NCBI GenBank assembly: GCA_930367205.1
Contig: OV884014.1
Coordinates: forward strand, 71,837,104 to 71,901,103
DNA length: 64,000 bases
Direction: 5' to 3'
Source of the DNA: Acanthosoma haemorrhoidale
Lineage: Eukaryota; Arthropoda; Insecta; Hemiptera; Acanthosomatidae
The position numbers were made by a program, and so were the translations under genes. Below the pieces are notes generated by a model. That model was not told the DNA's origin. It did not search any database and saw nothing but the letters and a program-made list of their open reading frames with translations. Every line of letters begins with the position of its first letter. The stretch's first letter is position 1. This document shows, piece by piece, positions 35,901 through 48,355 of the stretch.

Positions 35901-38366
35901 CATTAGTGAGATCTAATTCTAATGTGGTTGCTTATTCTTGGTGGAGTAGGTATGAATAGATTTCGTCAAAGGCTCATAGCTCCATCATGCGTTTGCTGTG
36001 CGTTCGACCCTATCCCCTGATTTATAAGGCTGCAGTCATCTTATTACGTAAATAAGCATTAGGTTGGTGTAAAAAATTAATTCATAAGAAAAATAATCTT
36101 AATTATGAGTATAAACAGTGAGGCTACTTATGCTGAGATGAACCCCTTGGTTCTTGGATAGTCCGGGCTATCACCAGCGGAGGTGAAGCGGTCAGTGACG
36201 GCCACTCCTGTCCTCGAAGGGAATCCGGAATGAGCTGTCTTAAATATACATTGGGCAGGCCTGTCCTAGCCTGGCTCCCACAGGACCCTCTTGGAATATA
36301 CATGGAAAATAAAACGTTAAGCTAACCCGGTTCTGAATAATGCATGTGTCGTGGTGCTCTGCCGGCCGGCTCATTTCGCATTTGTTTGTGGCTAATCTGC
36401 CGGCCTCTGATGCAGGCTGCCTTCCACTAGCCAACAATTGCAGCCACCGAGTCCACGCAGTATCGTTCAACCCTCTCCAAAAGTTCAAAAGGATAATTTT
36501 GGCAAACCCCTATAAAGTGCTTACTTTCAAAATATTTACATGTACATGGCAAAAAAAAAAATACTGCCCCGTTTTAGTAACAGCTTTACAAACTTTTGCA
36601 GGAATCGTAGAGAATTTAAAGGTATGACAATTCCTCACGGTCAGGGGCCCATAAAAAACGGGAAACTTCAAAGAAGTCGATAAAGCAAATATTTGAGTAG
36701 CGTAGCCCAATAATGGAAATCTTCATTCGTACATATTTCTTAAGTCTGTTAGTCAATATTTAAAAATTGGTTTTAATAATCCTCTTAATTAAACTACCAG
36801 CACTGTGGCTGTCACAACTGCTTTATGAAAAGAAGGTTACTGTTATTTTTCACTAGATGTTTGATTTCAACGAAATAAATAATGAATTGATTTCATTTTA
36901 TTTATTAGTTTTTAAATTAAATGATTTCTTTATGTGAAATGTAATTGAAATATCATTAATGTCTAATTAATTGGCGTTATATAATTCTGCACAGCACTAT
37001 AATGATTAATTTAAGGAGCTCAAAGGTTATGATGAAGCTGCTGGGTACAACTTGTTGATGCAGTGCTGGAAGCATAACAAGACGAAAGATACGAGTAGAT
37101 CAGGTAGACAACATACATATCCTGTGGCAAGACAACCTCAGAGTTGTATGCCAACGTCATTCCCACTCCCCTTGGTCACCGTTGTCATTCGTCTATTTGG
37201 TTCTGTGTCCAATTGATTTACACGTTCACCTGGCACCTTCGTTGACCCTAGTTAAGGGTGACCCCCTCAACCAATAAGCCGCTGTCGTTGGAGAGTCAAT
37301 GTTTACCCCCTTACCCCTCAACCGCATTTATCACATTTCGACTAAGTGTCGTACCTGTTAGTATGGTCCAAGCTGAGCGTGTTGTGTGCCGTATTGTGGG
37401 GTATTGTCTTGGGCTAATCCTCCATTTGTTAGCAGTCCATAGCATATCCTAATTTAATTTAATTAAAAATGACTGTTTTTGCTTCTGATCGTTGACCCTG
37501 TCGTAATAATAATATATATATGTGTGTGTGTGTGCAATAAATATAATTTATTTTATAATTTATAAAACCAACATTTAGTCAAAAAAGTAATAATAATCAT
37601 TCAAGGAAACAGACTATTGATCCTCGGATCCAAAAACATTCAATTTGATTTTACATGATGTAAACTTCAACTGTTTAAAGAGCACATCTGTAAAATATGT
37701 ACATTAAAAAATAATGTTGGCTTTAAAGTTGGCTCTGGCAAGTGGGAAAAACGTTTCTAATGTTGGTTTCAAAAGATTTCTTTACAATTGTTGACGGATT
37801 CTCGCTTTACCTTTTTCGTTTGCCCTCAATTCCAGCGAAAAATAGAAAATCAAATCGTAAGTAGTCTGATTTGCTAATATAACTAGGTAGAATGATTATG
37901 CCACGTACCTGTTTCTTAGTAATTCATCTATCTTCTTGCTTGGCCATAAACTTGAGGCCAATATCTGAAGATGACTTTATTTTTCCTTTCGGAATAGATT
38001 TCTACGGTACTGATACCTTTAAGCTGTTGAGAAGGAAATGAAAAATCGTATTCGGAAAGAGCTCAGGAGATTATATTGTGGAGATGTGCCCATCCCAAGC
38101 ACCAGGGGTTCCTCTTTAACGAGATCTCATTTCCTTTCATAACGAGGACCACTTTTTGGCAAATCGGCACAAATGGTAAACTTCTGGACGGACCACTTTA
38201 TTAATGCAAGAGTCAATAAATACTGGCTTTTTATTTTATTGAGGCAATTAAGATATAGTTTTTGAAATGTCCTAGACAAGTTCAGAGAATGGGGAGGACT
38301 ACTTTCATTCAGGTACGGAGCATTTCAACTGTATACCAATATTATACAACAGTAATAAAAATTACT
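35901..38366. other. Unassigned non-coding sequence
   Basis: Two GC-richer patches (36120-36490 and 37020-37440) hold frames of 60-95 codons on both strands without motifs. The rest is AT-rich. No confident gene. Confidence 0.35.
37508..37534. repeat. AT/TG dinucleotide microsatellite
   Basis: A run of AT repeats passes directly into TG repeats (ATATATATATGTGTGTGTGT). Confidence 0.8.
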
Positions 38367-38368
38367 CT

Positions 38369-38398
38369 TTGATCTTAGCCAATAGGCCGGGAAGCAAT
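38369..38398 (-). ncRNA. U2 snRNA 5'-end fragment (pseudogene), antisense
   Basis: Read on the minus strand from 38398 this is ATTGCTTCCCGGCCTATTGG followed by CTAAGATCAA. It matches the highly conserved first 30 nt of spliceosomal U2 RNA at 27 of 30 positions (changes at nt 3, 9 and 16), as judged against the U2 sequence known to me. Beyond nt 30 similarity fades, so neither the Sm site nor the branch-site pairing region is intact. It is therefore a relic, not a working gene. Its 5' terminus lies within about 8 bp of the 5' junction of the family A copy that follows on the plus strand. Confidence 0.7.
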
Positions 38399-38404
38399 AA
38401 TATT

Positions 38405-39710
38405 TAAAAAATATTTGAGAAACTCCTACTAAAACGTCTACTTCCCATTGTTGAATCCAAAAACCTTTTTCCCACACACCAGTTTGGTTTCCGCCAACGA
38501 CATTCCACTGCTCAACAAGGCCTTCGCGTTGTTGATCACATCTCCTCAGCCCTTGAAACCAAACAGTATTGCACTGCTGCCATTCTTGACATAGCTCAAG
38601 CTTTTGACAGGGCTTGGCACGCTGGTCTGCTCTACAAGCTCAAAAGATATTTATCACAGACCCTTTTCCTAGTCCTACAGTCCTACCTTTCAAACCGCTT
38701 CTTCCAAGTCCGCTGTAGTTTAGGATATTCTAACTACTATCCCATAAATGCAGGAGTTCCACAGGGTGTCCCCTCTACTCCCAATACCTTCTTGGCCACA
38801 TTTTCAGATGACACTGCAGTCTTGTCATCCCACCCAGACCCCGACATAGCATCCCATAACCTTCAAAAACACCTTGACGAGATCGAGTATTGGTGTAATC
38901 AATCAATGGCGGATCAAAGTTAATGAAGCAAAATGTTCCCACATTACCTTCACCCTTTGTCGCAAGACTTGTCCGCTAGTTTATTTTAATTCTATTCCTC
39001 TCCCTGTATTCGAGACAGTACGATACTTAGGCTTCTATATCGACAAACGACTGACCTGGAACCTACATACGAGACTAAAAAGACAAGAAATAAACAGACG
39101 CTTTGAAAAACTGTAGAGACTACTTCAAAGGACATCCCATCTCTCAATAGAAAATAAACTACTAATCTACAAAGTTATACTTAAATCAATCTGGACATAC
39201 AAAACCCTTCATAGGTCGTTATGAATATACCCTACATTCTAGAACTCATCCCTTCCGAGTTTATGAAATTCCACAGTAGCCTTTCCAACCACCCTAATCC
39301 TGTAGCACAGTCATTGCAGTGCGCCACTCATCCCTATAAACCTCCTCGGGGACTGAAACGGCAGTGGCCTCGTGACCTGCTATAAACGCGTGACAGCGGG
39401 GGTCCTGGCAATGGCCAGTTACTCCAATCATGTCCTGAGCGTCTGTGGATCTCGGGCTCTTGGTCAGCCTCCACTGGCTAGTATCCGGTGACGCGGCTGA
39501 CGGAGAAGCGTGGGGGACTTCCCAAGACTCAACTTTCTCTTCGCATTTGGATTTGGGACGTCTCTGGGCTGTCTGTAAATATTGTATGAATGAGCGAGTG
39601 AATGATGAATTGTAAATATGGTATGAATGAGAGCTTTTATCTTAATTATTTATTGCCTTATAAAAGGCAGATTGTAATTATAGCCCAATAAATAGTAAAA
39701 AAAAAAATAA
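38405..39710 (+). mobile_element. Family A copy, 5'-truncated (long 3' UTR)
   Basis: This aligns to the intact copy from about 61870 onward. It starts in ORF2 at KIFEKLLLKR and ends with the A-family 3' UTR and an A-rich tail (39697-39725). It keeps the long 3' UTR segment (39438-39585) missing from the copies at 31 and 63 kb. No target-site duplication could be found. The 5' side is the U2 snRNA relic. The coding frame is broken (next entry). Confidence 0.88.
38408..39387 (+). pseudogene. Family A ORF2 fragment (reverse transcriptase to C-terminus), broken
   Basis: The frame runs through HQFGFRQRHST and LDIAQAFDRAWH (motif A aspartates present). After GVPQG, 14 codons are deleted in frame, removing SVLGPILYN, the region that normally precedes the catalytic box. 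The catalytic box itself is FSDD instead of FADD. A 4-bp duplication (CAATCAATCAATGG, about 38898) shifts the frame, a TAG interrupts at about 39113, and about 100 bp are lost near 39205 where WTY joins NKTL. The end RLKRQWPRDLL is intact. Confidence 0.88.
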
Positions 39711-39725
39711 ATAAAAAAATAAAAT

Positions 39726-42700
39726 AAATGATTCAATCAACTTGAAATTTTGAAGGTACATTTCAAGTTACGTTCAAAATACGACGATTGTTAATGATTG
39801 GAAACTATGTCGGAAAGATGAAAAAAATACTTTGTGTAAAAAACTCCTACCGTACATCCTATTTTAGATTTAAAATTTTGATATTTTCTCACTATCATCA
39901 TAGATAATACAAAAGAGATGTTAGAACATAAAAAAATATATTTGATTATATGCCAGCTTAAGGTAGGATCTAAGAAATTTGATTAAATATGCTATAGGAA
40001 GGAGATTGTGCGTGAATTTTCTAATATAAAGTCGTCAGCCCATTCCCTCATTGTTTTATTATTATAGTGATTGTTAACACTTGCGATTTTTCAACATCCG
40101 GTCAAAACATTCATGACCTCGTAAGCTGATCAGATTCATTTCTTGAATATGATCGTTGTTATTATACTTCATAAAGTCTAATAAGGCCAAATATGGATTA
40201 CCAATGATCTAAAAGTAACAAGAAATAGTTTCTAGGTACAAAAACAAATGAATTCGTAGAGCTACAGATTATGACCACATGACTTGATGAAGGTGAAAAT
40301 TTAACTTGACATTAAGGGTTTGCTCTGCTAAATTAAAAGGTTTCTGTGGAAGATGAAATAATAAAATGCGACAGAGATATTGTTACTGTACAGTAGAAAC
40401 AGATTAACTTAGTGATTTCAATTTTTTTTTATATTTGTGAAAAACTTATATTGGTAAATGAGTAGGCTTAAATTAATCTTTTCTATCTCAAACCGCAGGT
40501 AGGGATTTCAATTTTCATTTATATATAATATTACATTCTAGGTCGTGTATTTCGTTTATAAATATTTGAAATACAATAAAGTTCATGATTATCATCGTTT
40601 GTCGTCATTGTTTCATGACAAAAAAAATTTATCTGATAAATATAAAAATAGATATATTATAATAATCAAATTGGAATGTATTATACATATATATACATAG
40701 TAAATATAGATTATAGTTTTTTTTTCAGAAATAATAAAAACATTCTATGCTTAATATGATGCTAAAAAAGTATTTTCGAAATCATGCTATAGCAGACATT
40801 TCTATTTAGGCCCTAACTCCTTATGTAGAAACACATAATTGGGTTACTTAAATAAAAAAAAAAAATGGCATATTTAGGGGCCACACAATGAACATGATGA
40901 GAATCTAGCAAAAAAAACCAGCCACATCTCCACGAACCAACTTTAACGGACATCCTGAACCCAAATCACACTTAATGCATCAAGGCTTTATATGCAAAAG
41001 GAGGACTCTAAATATTCATTATGTTATAAATAAGACTAGAATAAAATATTTAACTTCCCCACAGCTTTTTCTGCCAAATAAATACGCTTTTTCCGATGCA
41101 GTAGTTTATGAAAAAAAATCTTAAAAAATAAATCCTGCCCTATTGCTGATCCTGAGGGCGCATACTGTTTGTTATTTAACCAACGTTTTGTTCAAGATCC
41201 AAAATAAATAATTTTCTATCCGAAACTATGGTTTTGATTTATAATCTAGAATACTATTTACTGTAGAATTATTTTATCTTCTGTTAGTGATAAGAGTACG
41301 GACCTTACTTTTTTTGTACAACGACGTATTGTAAATTACAATTTTAATAATTAATTGTTTATTAGTTAAATTAACATCTACTTATATTTGGCTTCGTTTT
41401 TTGTGGTTGAACGATTTTATCGGTAGGCTTAAATATGATTTTAAGCACTGTTGCTCCACAGAAGAAATTCAAAATTATCTTTAGAATTATGTCCTAATCA
41501 GGGAATTTCTTGCTTCCTTGGTGAGCTAAAACGATGAAATGAAAACAGCTCCCTTATTAAAACCTTATCGTTTGGGGGGCTTTCGAATTAAATCCAGTAA
41601 AACTCTCATTTTCGTCGTGGTGATGAATTTAAAACCAAAAAAAAGCAATCTAAGGGAGGTTGTAAGCTTGTTCGTTAATTGATTAAACAAACGAACTTTT
41701 TAAATAAAAAATTCGGTCCAATTTAACTTCAACTTAGTACATATTGTTTTAGTATTCATTTATATTGTATATTTTATCACGTATTAATGGACATTAATGT
41801 AATTCAATTCTTTTAATTCAGTTCTATGTAAATTCAATTTGAGTCGAACTAGGATTTAGTCAGTCTGTGCCGTTAATGGAAACATTTAATATGCAGCCAA
41901 GAGGACTGGTTTTGATAAATTGAGAATAGAAGTTTTGATTAAATTAATAGATGCTATTGATGCGGTTTGCCCGAATAGAGTTGGAAATGCTTATGGAAGT
42001 ACGTTCCTTACAATCCATCGATCTGAACGTTTTTTCCAACTTTTTTTTTTTGGTTTTCTATAACACCATAAACTGGAAGACATTTGACTACCGCTTGTCA
42101 GACTCAGCTGAAATGTGATTATTTTTACAGTTTTTAATTTGTAGAGCAATATTCATGCGTATTACAATTCACTTGATACAAATAAACAAGTAAAAATAAT
42201 AAACACTGATTACCAGATCACCGGAACATCAAAGATGATGAAGGAAAACTCACCTGCAACAAAATATAATTAAAATAATAATAAGTATTTATAGTGTGTC
42301 TGATGACGATTGTGAGGTGGATCATTGTTTATCAAACAAACAACACTGGATTTCATTAAAACATTTGATTTTATCTGGTGTAGCTGATCACCATTTTAAA
42401 TATAGAATAAGTACCAAAATATTTCTAGAAAATGTTCTTTATTAGTAATAAAAATTGAAATAATGTGTTTTTTCTATATGAATGATTATTGGGAGCAATG
42501 GGACATGGATACAGCGAATCCAGAATGGTAAGAATTGCATTGTATAATAGTGACCAGAAGGATAAAATTACGTAGGTACCAAAAAGGGATGGTGTAAGTG
42601 GAATTAGAAGAAAAAAAATAAATAGTAAAACATATATTCTACAACTTAAATAAAATTTTGCTTGCACTTAAATATTTTAGCTAAAATTATGATTTATTCG

Positions 42701-42782
42701 TATTCTTGAATTGTAATAGAGAATATTTTAATATATTTATTCTTGTATATTATTTTTTTTTTTTTCATACAAACAGATAATG
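39726..42782. other. AT-rich non-coding stretch
   Basis: No gene, RNA or shared repeat was recognised in about 3 kb. Confidence 0.45.
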
Positions 42783-43010
42783 ATATTGAATTGTGTGAAG
42801 TGGTTTCTGAACTGCAGCTGGCAAAACCTTAACCTTATAACAGGACCTTTGACCGGACACTGCAGGTTAAGCCAACTGATATTCTTGATGGTCGTGGCAT
42901 ATCCAATAACTCCTTTTGTAATAAATTTATTGGAAGAAAACACCTACAACTTTTTGGGGGAATGTTCAGCATTTGGCAAGGAGGACAGGTAGATTCCACG
43001 AAGAACAGTA
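42783..43010 (+). pseudogene. Non-LTR ORF2 C-terminal zinc-motif relic
   Basis: The frame reads LITGPLTGHCRLSQLIFLM and, about 25 residues later, YNFLGECSAFGK. This is the pattern found at the C-terminus of I-, LOA- and Jockey-like ORF2 proteins: TGHCxLxxHLxxMG, a Cys pair, then ETxxHFLxECxAF. The Cys pair and the following His have been lost (N in place of H), so it is decayed. Nothing polymerase-like precedes it. It does not match the C-termini of families A-D here. Confidence 0.55.
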
Positions 43011-43109
43011 CCGTGGATAGCCTATGACCCTAGGGCTAGTTGTCGAACCAATAATCCTTTATAGGTCCCACTTTTTTTTTTATCTTTCATAGCCGCTTTA
43101 AATTTACAG

Positions 43110-43367
43110 GTGATTAATAAGTAGTTTAAACAACTTTATTATGATGAAATTACAATCTTCCATAATACTTAATAGGCACAAAATAATTAAGATAAATGTT
43201 TTCATTCATACCATATTTACAATTCATCATTCGCTCGCACATTCATACAATATTTACAAAGAGCCCAGGGGCCCCCCAAGTCCACTAGGTTGTTGCCTCC
43301 CTCGCATGCGAAAGAGGAACTGGAGTCTTGGGAAGTCCCCCACGCTCCCCCACCAGCCACGCCACCG
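43110..43367 (-). mobile_element. Family A 3' UTR copy nested in family B
   Basis: This carries the long-type A 3' UTR boxes: CCTCCCTCGCATGCGAAAGA on the plus strand, ATTCATACCATATTTACAAT, and GATGAAATTACAATC. It interrupts the B tail. AATTTACAG (43101-43109) on one side and AATTACAG (43368-43375) on the other are the duplicated B sequence, differing by one base. Confidence 0.82.
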
Positions 43368-43705
43368 AATTACAGATAATTATATACAATTATAGATCCT
43401 CAGGCTAATCTATTTACAAATTATTTTTGTATTTCCGGTAGCATCGCTACATTATATACAGGTTTTGTTATTTTATAAAAATTATATAATGAATAAACAA
43501 GTATAATGATACACACTATACGTGACTGGACTGAACTGACTAATAAAGGTGATGGGGCTCACCTTTTTGACCAAACTTAAAACTAACTTACATACTAATT
43601 CTTAACCTAATTTTTCCCCGACAGTCTGTTGCCATCGATGTGGAAGGGGTGGTAGGGTCATAGTGGTAAACACTGGGTTGGTTATTTGCTGGAACGAGTC
43701 AAAAC

Positions 43706-44350
43706 TTAATGTGTCTCCAACATGCCCAGCATGTCACTGATAACGTTACAAACTGACTCGGCGTGTGTAAGAGCTCTTTGTGCACTCATGCTGCTTCTGT
43801 AATCCGTAATGACGTCGGCGGAAGCGATTACAGTAGCTTTCTGATAGTTTGTCCCAACAATTTTAGATGTGTATATGCTGAAAAAAGCCGGAGACAAAAC
43901 CACTCTGAGAGGAACTCCACATCTCAGAGGGAATGGGTTAGAGAGACAATCATCCACCCGTATCCTCACCGATCTGTACTCCAAGAACAGAAGAAGAAGA
44001 GTCAAAAGCCTGCGTCCAGTCTAACGAGATCATAGCAGTTGGTGTGTTCTTGTTGAGGGTGGCTTCCGTTTGTACCTTTACAAGTGGATGTTCTGTACTC
44101 AGATGATCCTGAAAACCTGCCTGCTTGTACGGAATGATAGCATGTTCCAAACAGAACCCCTTCAGGTAGTTCAGTATTATCTTTTCGAGAATCTTCCCCA
44201 AGTGAGGGAGGAGACTGATTGGGTGATAGTGGGCTGAGTGGTCGCCTCTCTTTGTGGGCTTGCGCAGCGGGAACAAGATAGCTTGTTTCCACGCTGTTGG
44301 GAAGTATCGCAACCTGATACATAAAATTGTACAGGTCAACGAGTTGGGCA
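43706..44350 (-). pseudogene. Family B ORF2 reverse transcriptase fragment, frameshifted and deleted
   Basis: Reading leftward from 44350, YFPTAWKQAILFPLRKP (fingers) is followed by ISLLPHLGKILEKI and AMISLDWTQAFDS (motif A). After AFDS (about 44000) the frame changes and roughly 30 residues are missing, resuming at FLEYRSVRIRVDDC and CGVP, then VLSPAFFSIYTS. The catalytic box reads ASADV instead of FADD. The segment stops at 43706. It overlaps the same protein region as 2664-3076, which confirms one family. Confidence 0.8.
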
Positions 44351-44359
44351 ATAGGTCCC

Positions 44360-47300
44360 TTCTTTAGTTTTGTATCTACCTATAAAGGATTAAAAAATCC
44401 AGTCCAATTGCAGTTTTCATTTTTCCCAGATGCTTTTAACCAGCTTCAGTGGCGTTGCCATTGAAGATAAAATACCGTATTAGTATTCTAGGGGATTATA
44501 CTTAACGAGGTTTTACCTAGTCTGGTATAAAAGGTGTCAGCCCTTAAAAAAACGGCTGAGGTGGGGGGAGATTCGGGAAAAGTTTTGTGGGCCCCCCTTC
44601 CTAAGGTCGGTCGATGCATTGCTGTTACACGGGGCTATTCCCGACCTTCCAGATTAGCCTATCTTCTGATCTCTGTCTGAATTGCATGGAGGACCGTTTC
44701 AATTTTGGACCGGAGATAATTGAGAATCCTCAGAAACAGAAATATTTAACATAGAACGATAATTCTGTTTTCCAGTCTATCAAGTTGAATATGAGATAAT
44801 TATTGTTTTTAATAAATGTTTTATTTAATTTATAAAATTTTAATATTTATTATTTTTTTTATTTAAAAAAAAATAATACATTACTTTTAGTAATTTAAAG
44901 TTCAGCTTAATTACAATACAAAGTTCATTGGATAATGTGACATAAATAAACTATATAGCTTTTTCTAAAATAACAAGCGTTAGGTTACTTAAGCTGTAGA
45001 AATGCGGGTACAAGTTGCCCGTGTAAATCTAGAAATTTATTACAATTATATTACAAATGTATATTGTATGTTCAAAAGAATTTATGTTTCAAAAATTAAC
45101 TAACTTCGGTTAAATAAACTACATCTATCACAGTACTCGAATAAATAAGTATCAGTAAAAAGTTAAAGAGACTATCCTGCGCATCTACTGAAAATTGACC
45201 AACAAGTTTATTTCCAAAGCTCTATGCACCACGAGGTTAAGTGGACGAGGGTCCTAGGGTTGTTTGATGTGACCTCAAAGTCGTTGGGTATATTTAACGG
45301 ATCCCGCAGCCCTTATTACATCTAATGAGGGAAAGGATGAAAATCTACTTCATAGAGGAGACCTAAGGGCGTCTGACGTCCTTTCAGTATGCTCTAGTGA
45401 TTTTGAAAGCATCTAGTCCCTCATCTAGACAGACAAGAAAGTAACATTAATAAGTTAATTTAAGCGCGCACATTTAATACATACATTATATTTATATTAT
45501 ATAACTCAACTATTAAAATCATGGAGCACGGTATTTACATTATCCCTTCATTCGATGTAAGCAAATACATATATTTAACATAAACGCCCGAAATTCATCA
45601 CCAATAATTTCAAAGTTTCATTGCCAGTTATCTCCGTAGAAATAACAATTAATTCAGAAATTTCATTTTCTATTCTGCTCAAATGACTTTTAAGCACGAA
45701 TTAAGATGTACTTCTTAAGTACTCGCTCATCTCGGAAAGTTTGTTCCGTTAATTAACAATTCTGAAAGTTTAGTGCTAACCTTTATGTAAATTATAGAAG
45801 TTAACGTTTCACCGCTTATATATAAAATTTAATCTGCTAGTGCGGGATAAAATCAGGATCGAGGAAACAATTTAACTTTTGCGGATAGCTTGTACAATAG
45901 TACAACACTGCAAGGTAAGTTAGAAACGGTATTAAACAACATTTATTTTAAAGTTTTCAACCTTGACTCGACAATGGCAGATGTAGTTAGTTTTAAATTT
46001 AATAGTTTTCCCTCGTGCCTACCCCATTGCCTTCTTTTTTTAATTTTGTTACTGTAATTATTTCTAACCAGCTGGATATCCTTTGAAACATAAAATAATA
46101 ACACAGAACAATTAATTTATTACTTTATTGGAAATTAATATTATAAATTCATTTATTTAAGTTAAAAATTAGTTTTAAATTTAACATTCATTTTTTTAAA
46201 ATAATTAAAATCAATTTTAATTTATCAATTAATAGTCTATATTACTTCAAGAGGTAAATCTACAACTCACTAGCCATAAAAATGCCCTAGCTCAAACTTT
46301 ACCTACGTAATATTTCTGACTTTCGTGACAATCTTGTTTCCTAAAAGTTTATTAAAATTCTCTTCTATTTTAATATTAACTTGTACAAAAATGGTCAAAA
46401 AATGTTAATTTTTCATCGTAATTACTGTTAATAATTTTTGTAATAATAATAATAACTAATGTATATAGAACTTATTTGCCTATGGCGTGAAGGACATTCC
46501 TTTATTCCTGAGTTAGTAAGCATAGTGCTCATTTTATGTTTATTTAATAGCTCACGGGAGTGCTTCCATTGGATTATTATTTATTCGTTATCATTCAAAA
46601 CTAAGGCTAAATATAGCCCATCACTAGATAATTTTGAAGAAAGAATACAATTTTTTTTATTAACGTACGCACAAGATTCTCGCATTCGTATTTTAATAAA
46701 TATTTTAATCTTTCATGTAATAAAAAACTGTGAGAATACCATAGCTACAAATACAAACTCATAGATCTTGTGTCTAAACTAACGAAACATAAACTATCAT
46801 CTGTGCCATTTGTTTTCAAGATGAAGTGTTCCATGCATTTGTCTATTAACTCGTTTGGAAAAAAAAGAAAGAAAAAAAATGACGAGACCATTTCGATGCG
46901 CTGCAAACACATACACAGCCATACATACATCACACACGCTTCTTCATAACTCTTCATCGTCCCCCCTTCCCACTTTGGGAACAGTGTCACAGTGAACCAG
47001 CCAAGGACAGCCTGTGTACTCGATATTTCATCCTTCCAGAAAGGCGGCCTATATTTCCCCATTAGCTCCATGGAACGATATCTGTCTCCCTTAGTTCTCA
47101 TTTGGGAAAATTCGTTTCATCGTTGTCGTCCACGCCGGTGACAATTTCAGTGGATAATGACAAGGGCTGAAAAAGAAAGATCCATGTAATAGTGATCACG
47201 CAAGTGGGTTATAATGTAAAAAAGTAACACGTTGGAATAAAAATTATCTTTCAGAGAGGTAATCGTAATTAATGGACGTTATATAATTAAGAGAGAGAGA

Positions 47301-48269
47301 AAATGTATTTAATTAATTTCAATTTACATGGGTTCATTATATGTAGTTGCCAATCACCAGAGCACATCTAACCTAGTCATAAAAATATCTTTATTGAAAT
47401 AATTACATACATCGTATTTTAAACCGTGCTTTAGGAATTCAGCTGTTTGTTGTACCTCTCGTCAATATTGTGAGGAAAAAAGTTCTTTAGCTAACCCCAC
47501 TTAACTTGTCACTTTATCACACAGAGCTCAGTTACAGACAAAATGCTAGTTGGCTTGAAGGTCTTGAGTCTTGAGACTACCTCTGCCTAATGCGTAGCTC
47601 GGGGTTGCCGTGGATTAGATCTGAGTACAAAAACGTAATATTAAAAAAATGGTGCATCAACCCATATCCGACGAGTTAGGAAATATTTTGACAAAAGTGG
47701 GCAAGAAAAGTTAAAGTAAATTTACGCAACTTAATTTCTCACACTAAAGGCTCGATTTTCATTTAGATGATAGATCAGACGAGTGGGAGTGTAGGAAATC
47801 CAAAAAATGATATGTTTTTCAGAATAAATGGAAAATTATCAATTAGAGGCAAACATCTGAAACAAAAAACAAGCTAACTCTACCAACCCCTACAGGAAGA
47901 AGAGCACAATTTACCACATAAAGCTGTACTGCTACATGGGGCCAGTGGCCATAAGATTGTAATATATTAGCGTTTTAAGTAGGTTTTAATAATTTGATGA
48001 CAACCCGTTGAAAATTTCTTGATGGTCATTTCATTGGTTTTAATTATTTCTTTGAATTTTAATTATATACTACATATGCGTTGTAATTTTAAATTGTAGT
48101 AGAATAGAAGGTCAATCTGAAACTAAGTACAGTACAACACTGTTAGTGGAATATATTTTATATTTTACTTAATTACTGTGCTCATTGTTACATATAATGA
48201 TAGAATTTAGTTTGCCTCCATATGTGCTGGTAAGAGTTTTTATCATTTGACTATTTATTTTATTGCAGA
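44360..48269. other. Unassigned non-coding sequence
   Basis: About 3.9 kb, mostly AT-rich. 44520-44740, 45210-45440 and 46900-47170 are GC-richer islands without recognised genes. The last carries a 118-codon minus-strand frame whose middle is a lysine/phenylalanine homopolymer artefact (F run from the AAAGAAAG tract at 46860-46880). No domain was recognised. Confidence 0.4.
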
Positions 48270-48355
48270 GATACCTGTAGATGACAGCTTGGAGCTGTCG
48301 AAAGCGCTATTTCATAAAGAAGAAATTACCAGTTGTAGAAAGACAATAAAACTGA
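48270..48355 (+). repeat. Retroelement 3'-end hairpin motif (GAAAGC type)
   Basis: GACAGCT (48283-48289), TGG and AGCTGTC (48293-48299) form a perfect 7-bp stem, followed by GAAAGC and, about 40 nt on, a polyadenylation-like ACAATAAAAC. The layout matches the motifs at 50086 and 11583. The core resembles a hammerhead ribozyme (GATGA-stem-GAAA), but the bases before GAT do not fit CTGATGA, so a functional ribozyme is not claimed. Confidence 0.5.

Larger units (their letters stand above)
43070..44350 (-). mobile_element. Family B copy, 5'-truncated, with nested family A insertion
   Basis: From 44350 leftward this carries reverse transcriptase fragments, then the B 3' UTR. Its tail (43071-43108) is separated from the rest by a family A insertion at 43110-43367. 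The poly(A) tail shows as a T run at 43072-43080. ATAGGTCCC at 43061-43069 and again at 44351-44359 fits a 9-bp target-site duplication. The nesting dates the B copy as older than the A insertion. Confidence 0.82.

Noticed and set aside
38405..39725. Target-site duplication around the 38-39-kb family A copy
   Set aside because: No matching string longer than chance was found next to the U2 relic and beyond the A-rich tail.
46745..47170. 118-codon minus-strand frame with a TTTCTTTTTCAG acceptor-like site upstream
   Set aside because: All three frames after the acceptor-like site meet stops without a donor, and the middle of the frame is a homopolymer artefact.
48280..48305. Functional hammerhead ribozyme
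   Set aside because: GATGA, stem and GAAA are present, but the bases before GAT and the closing pair of stem II do not fit the consensus.
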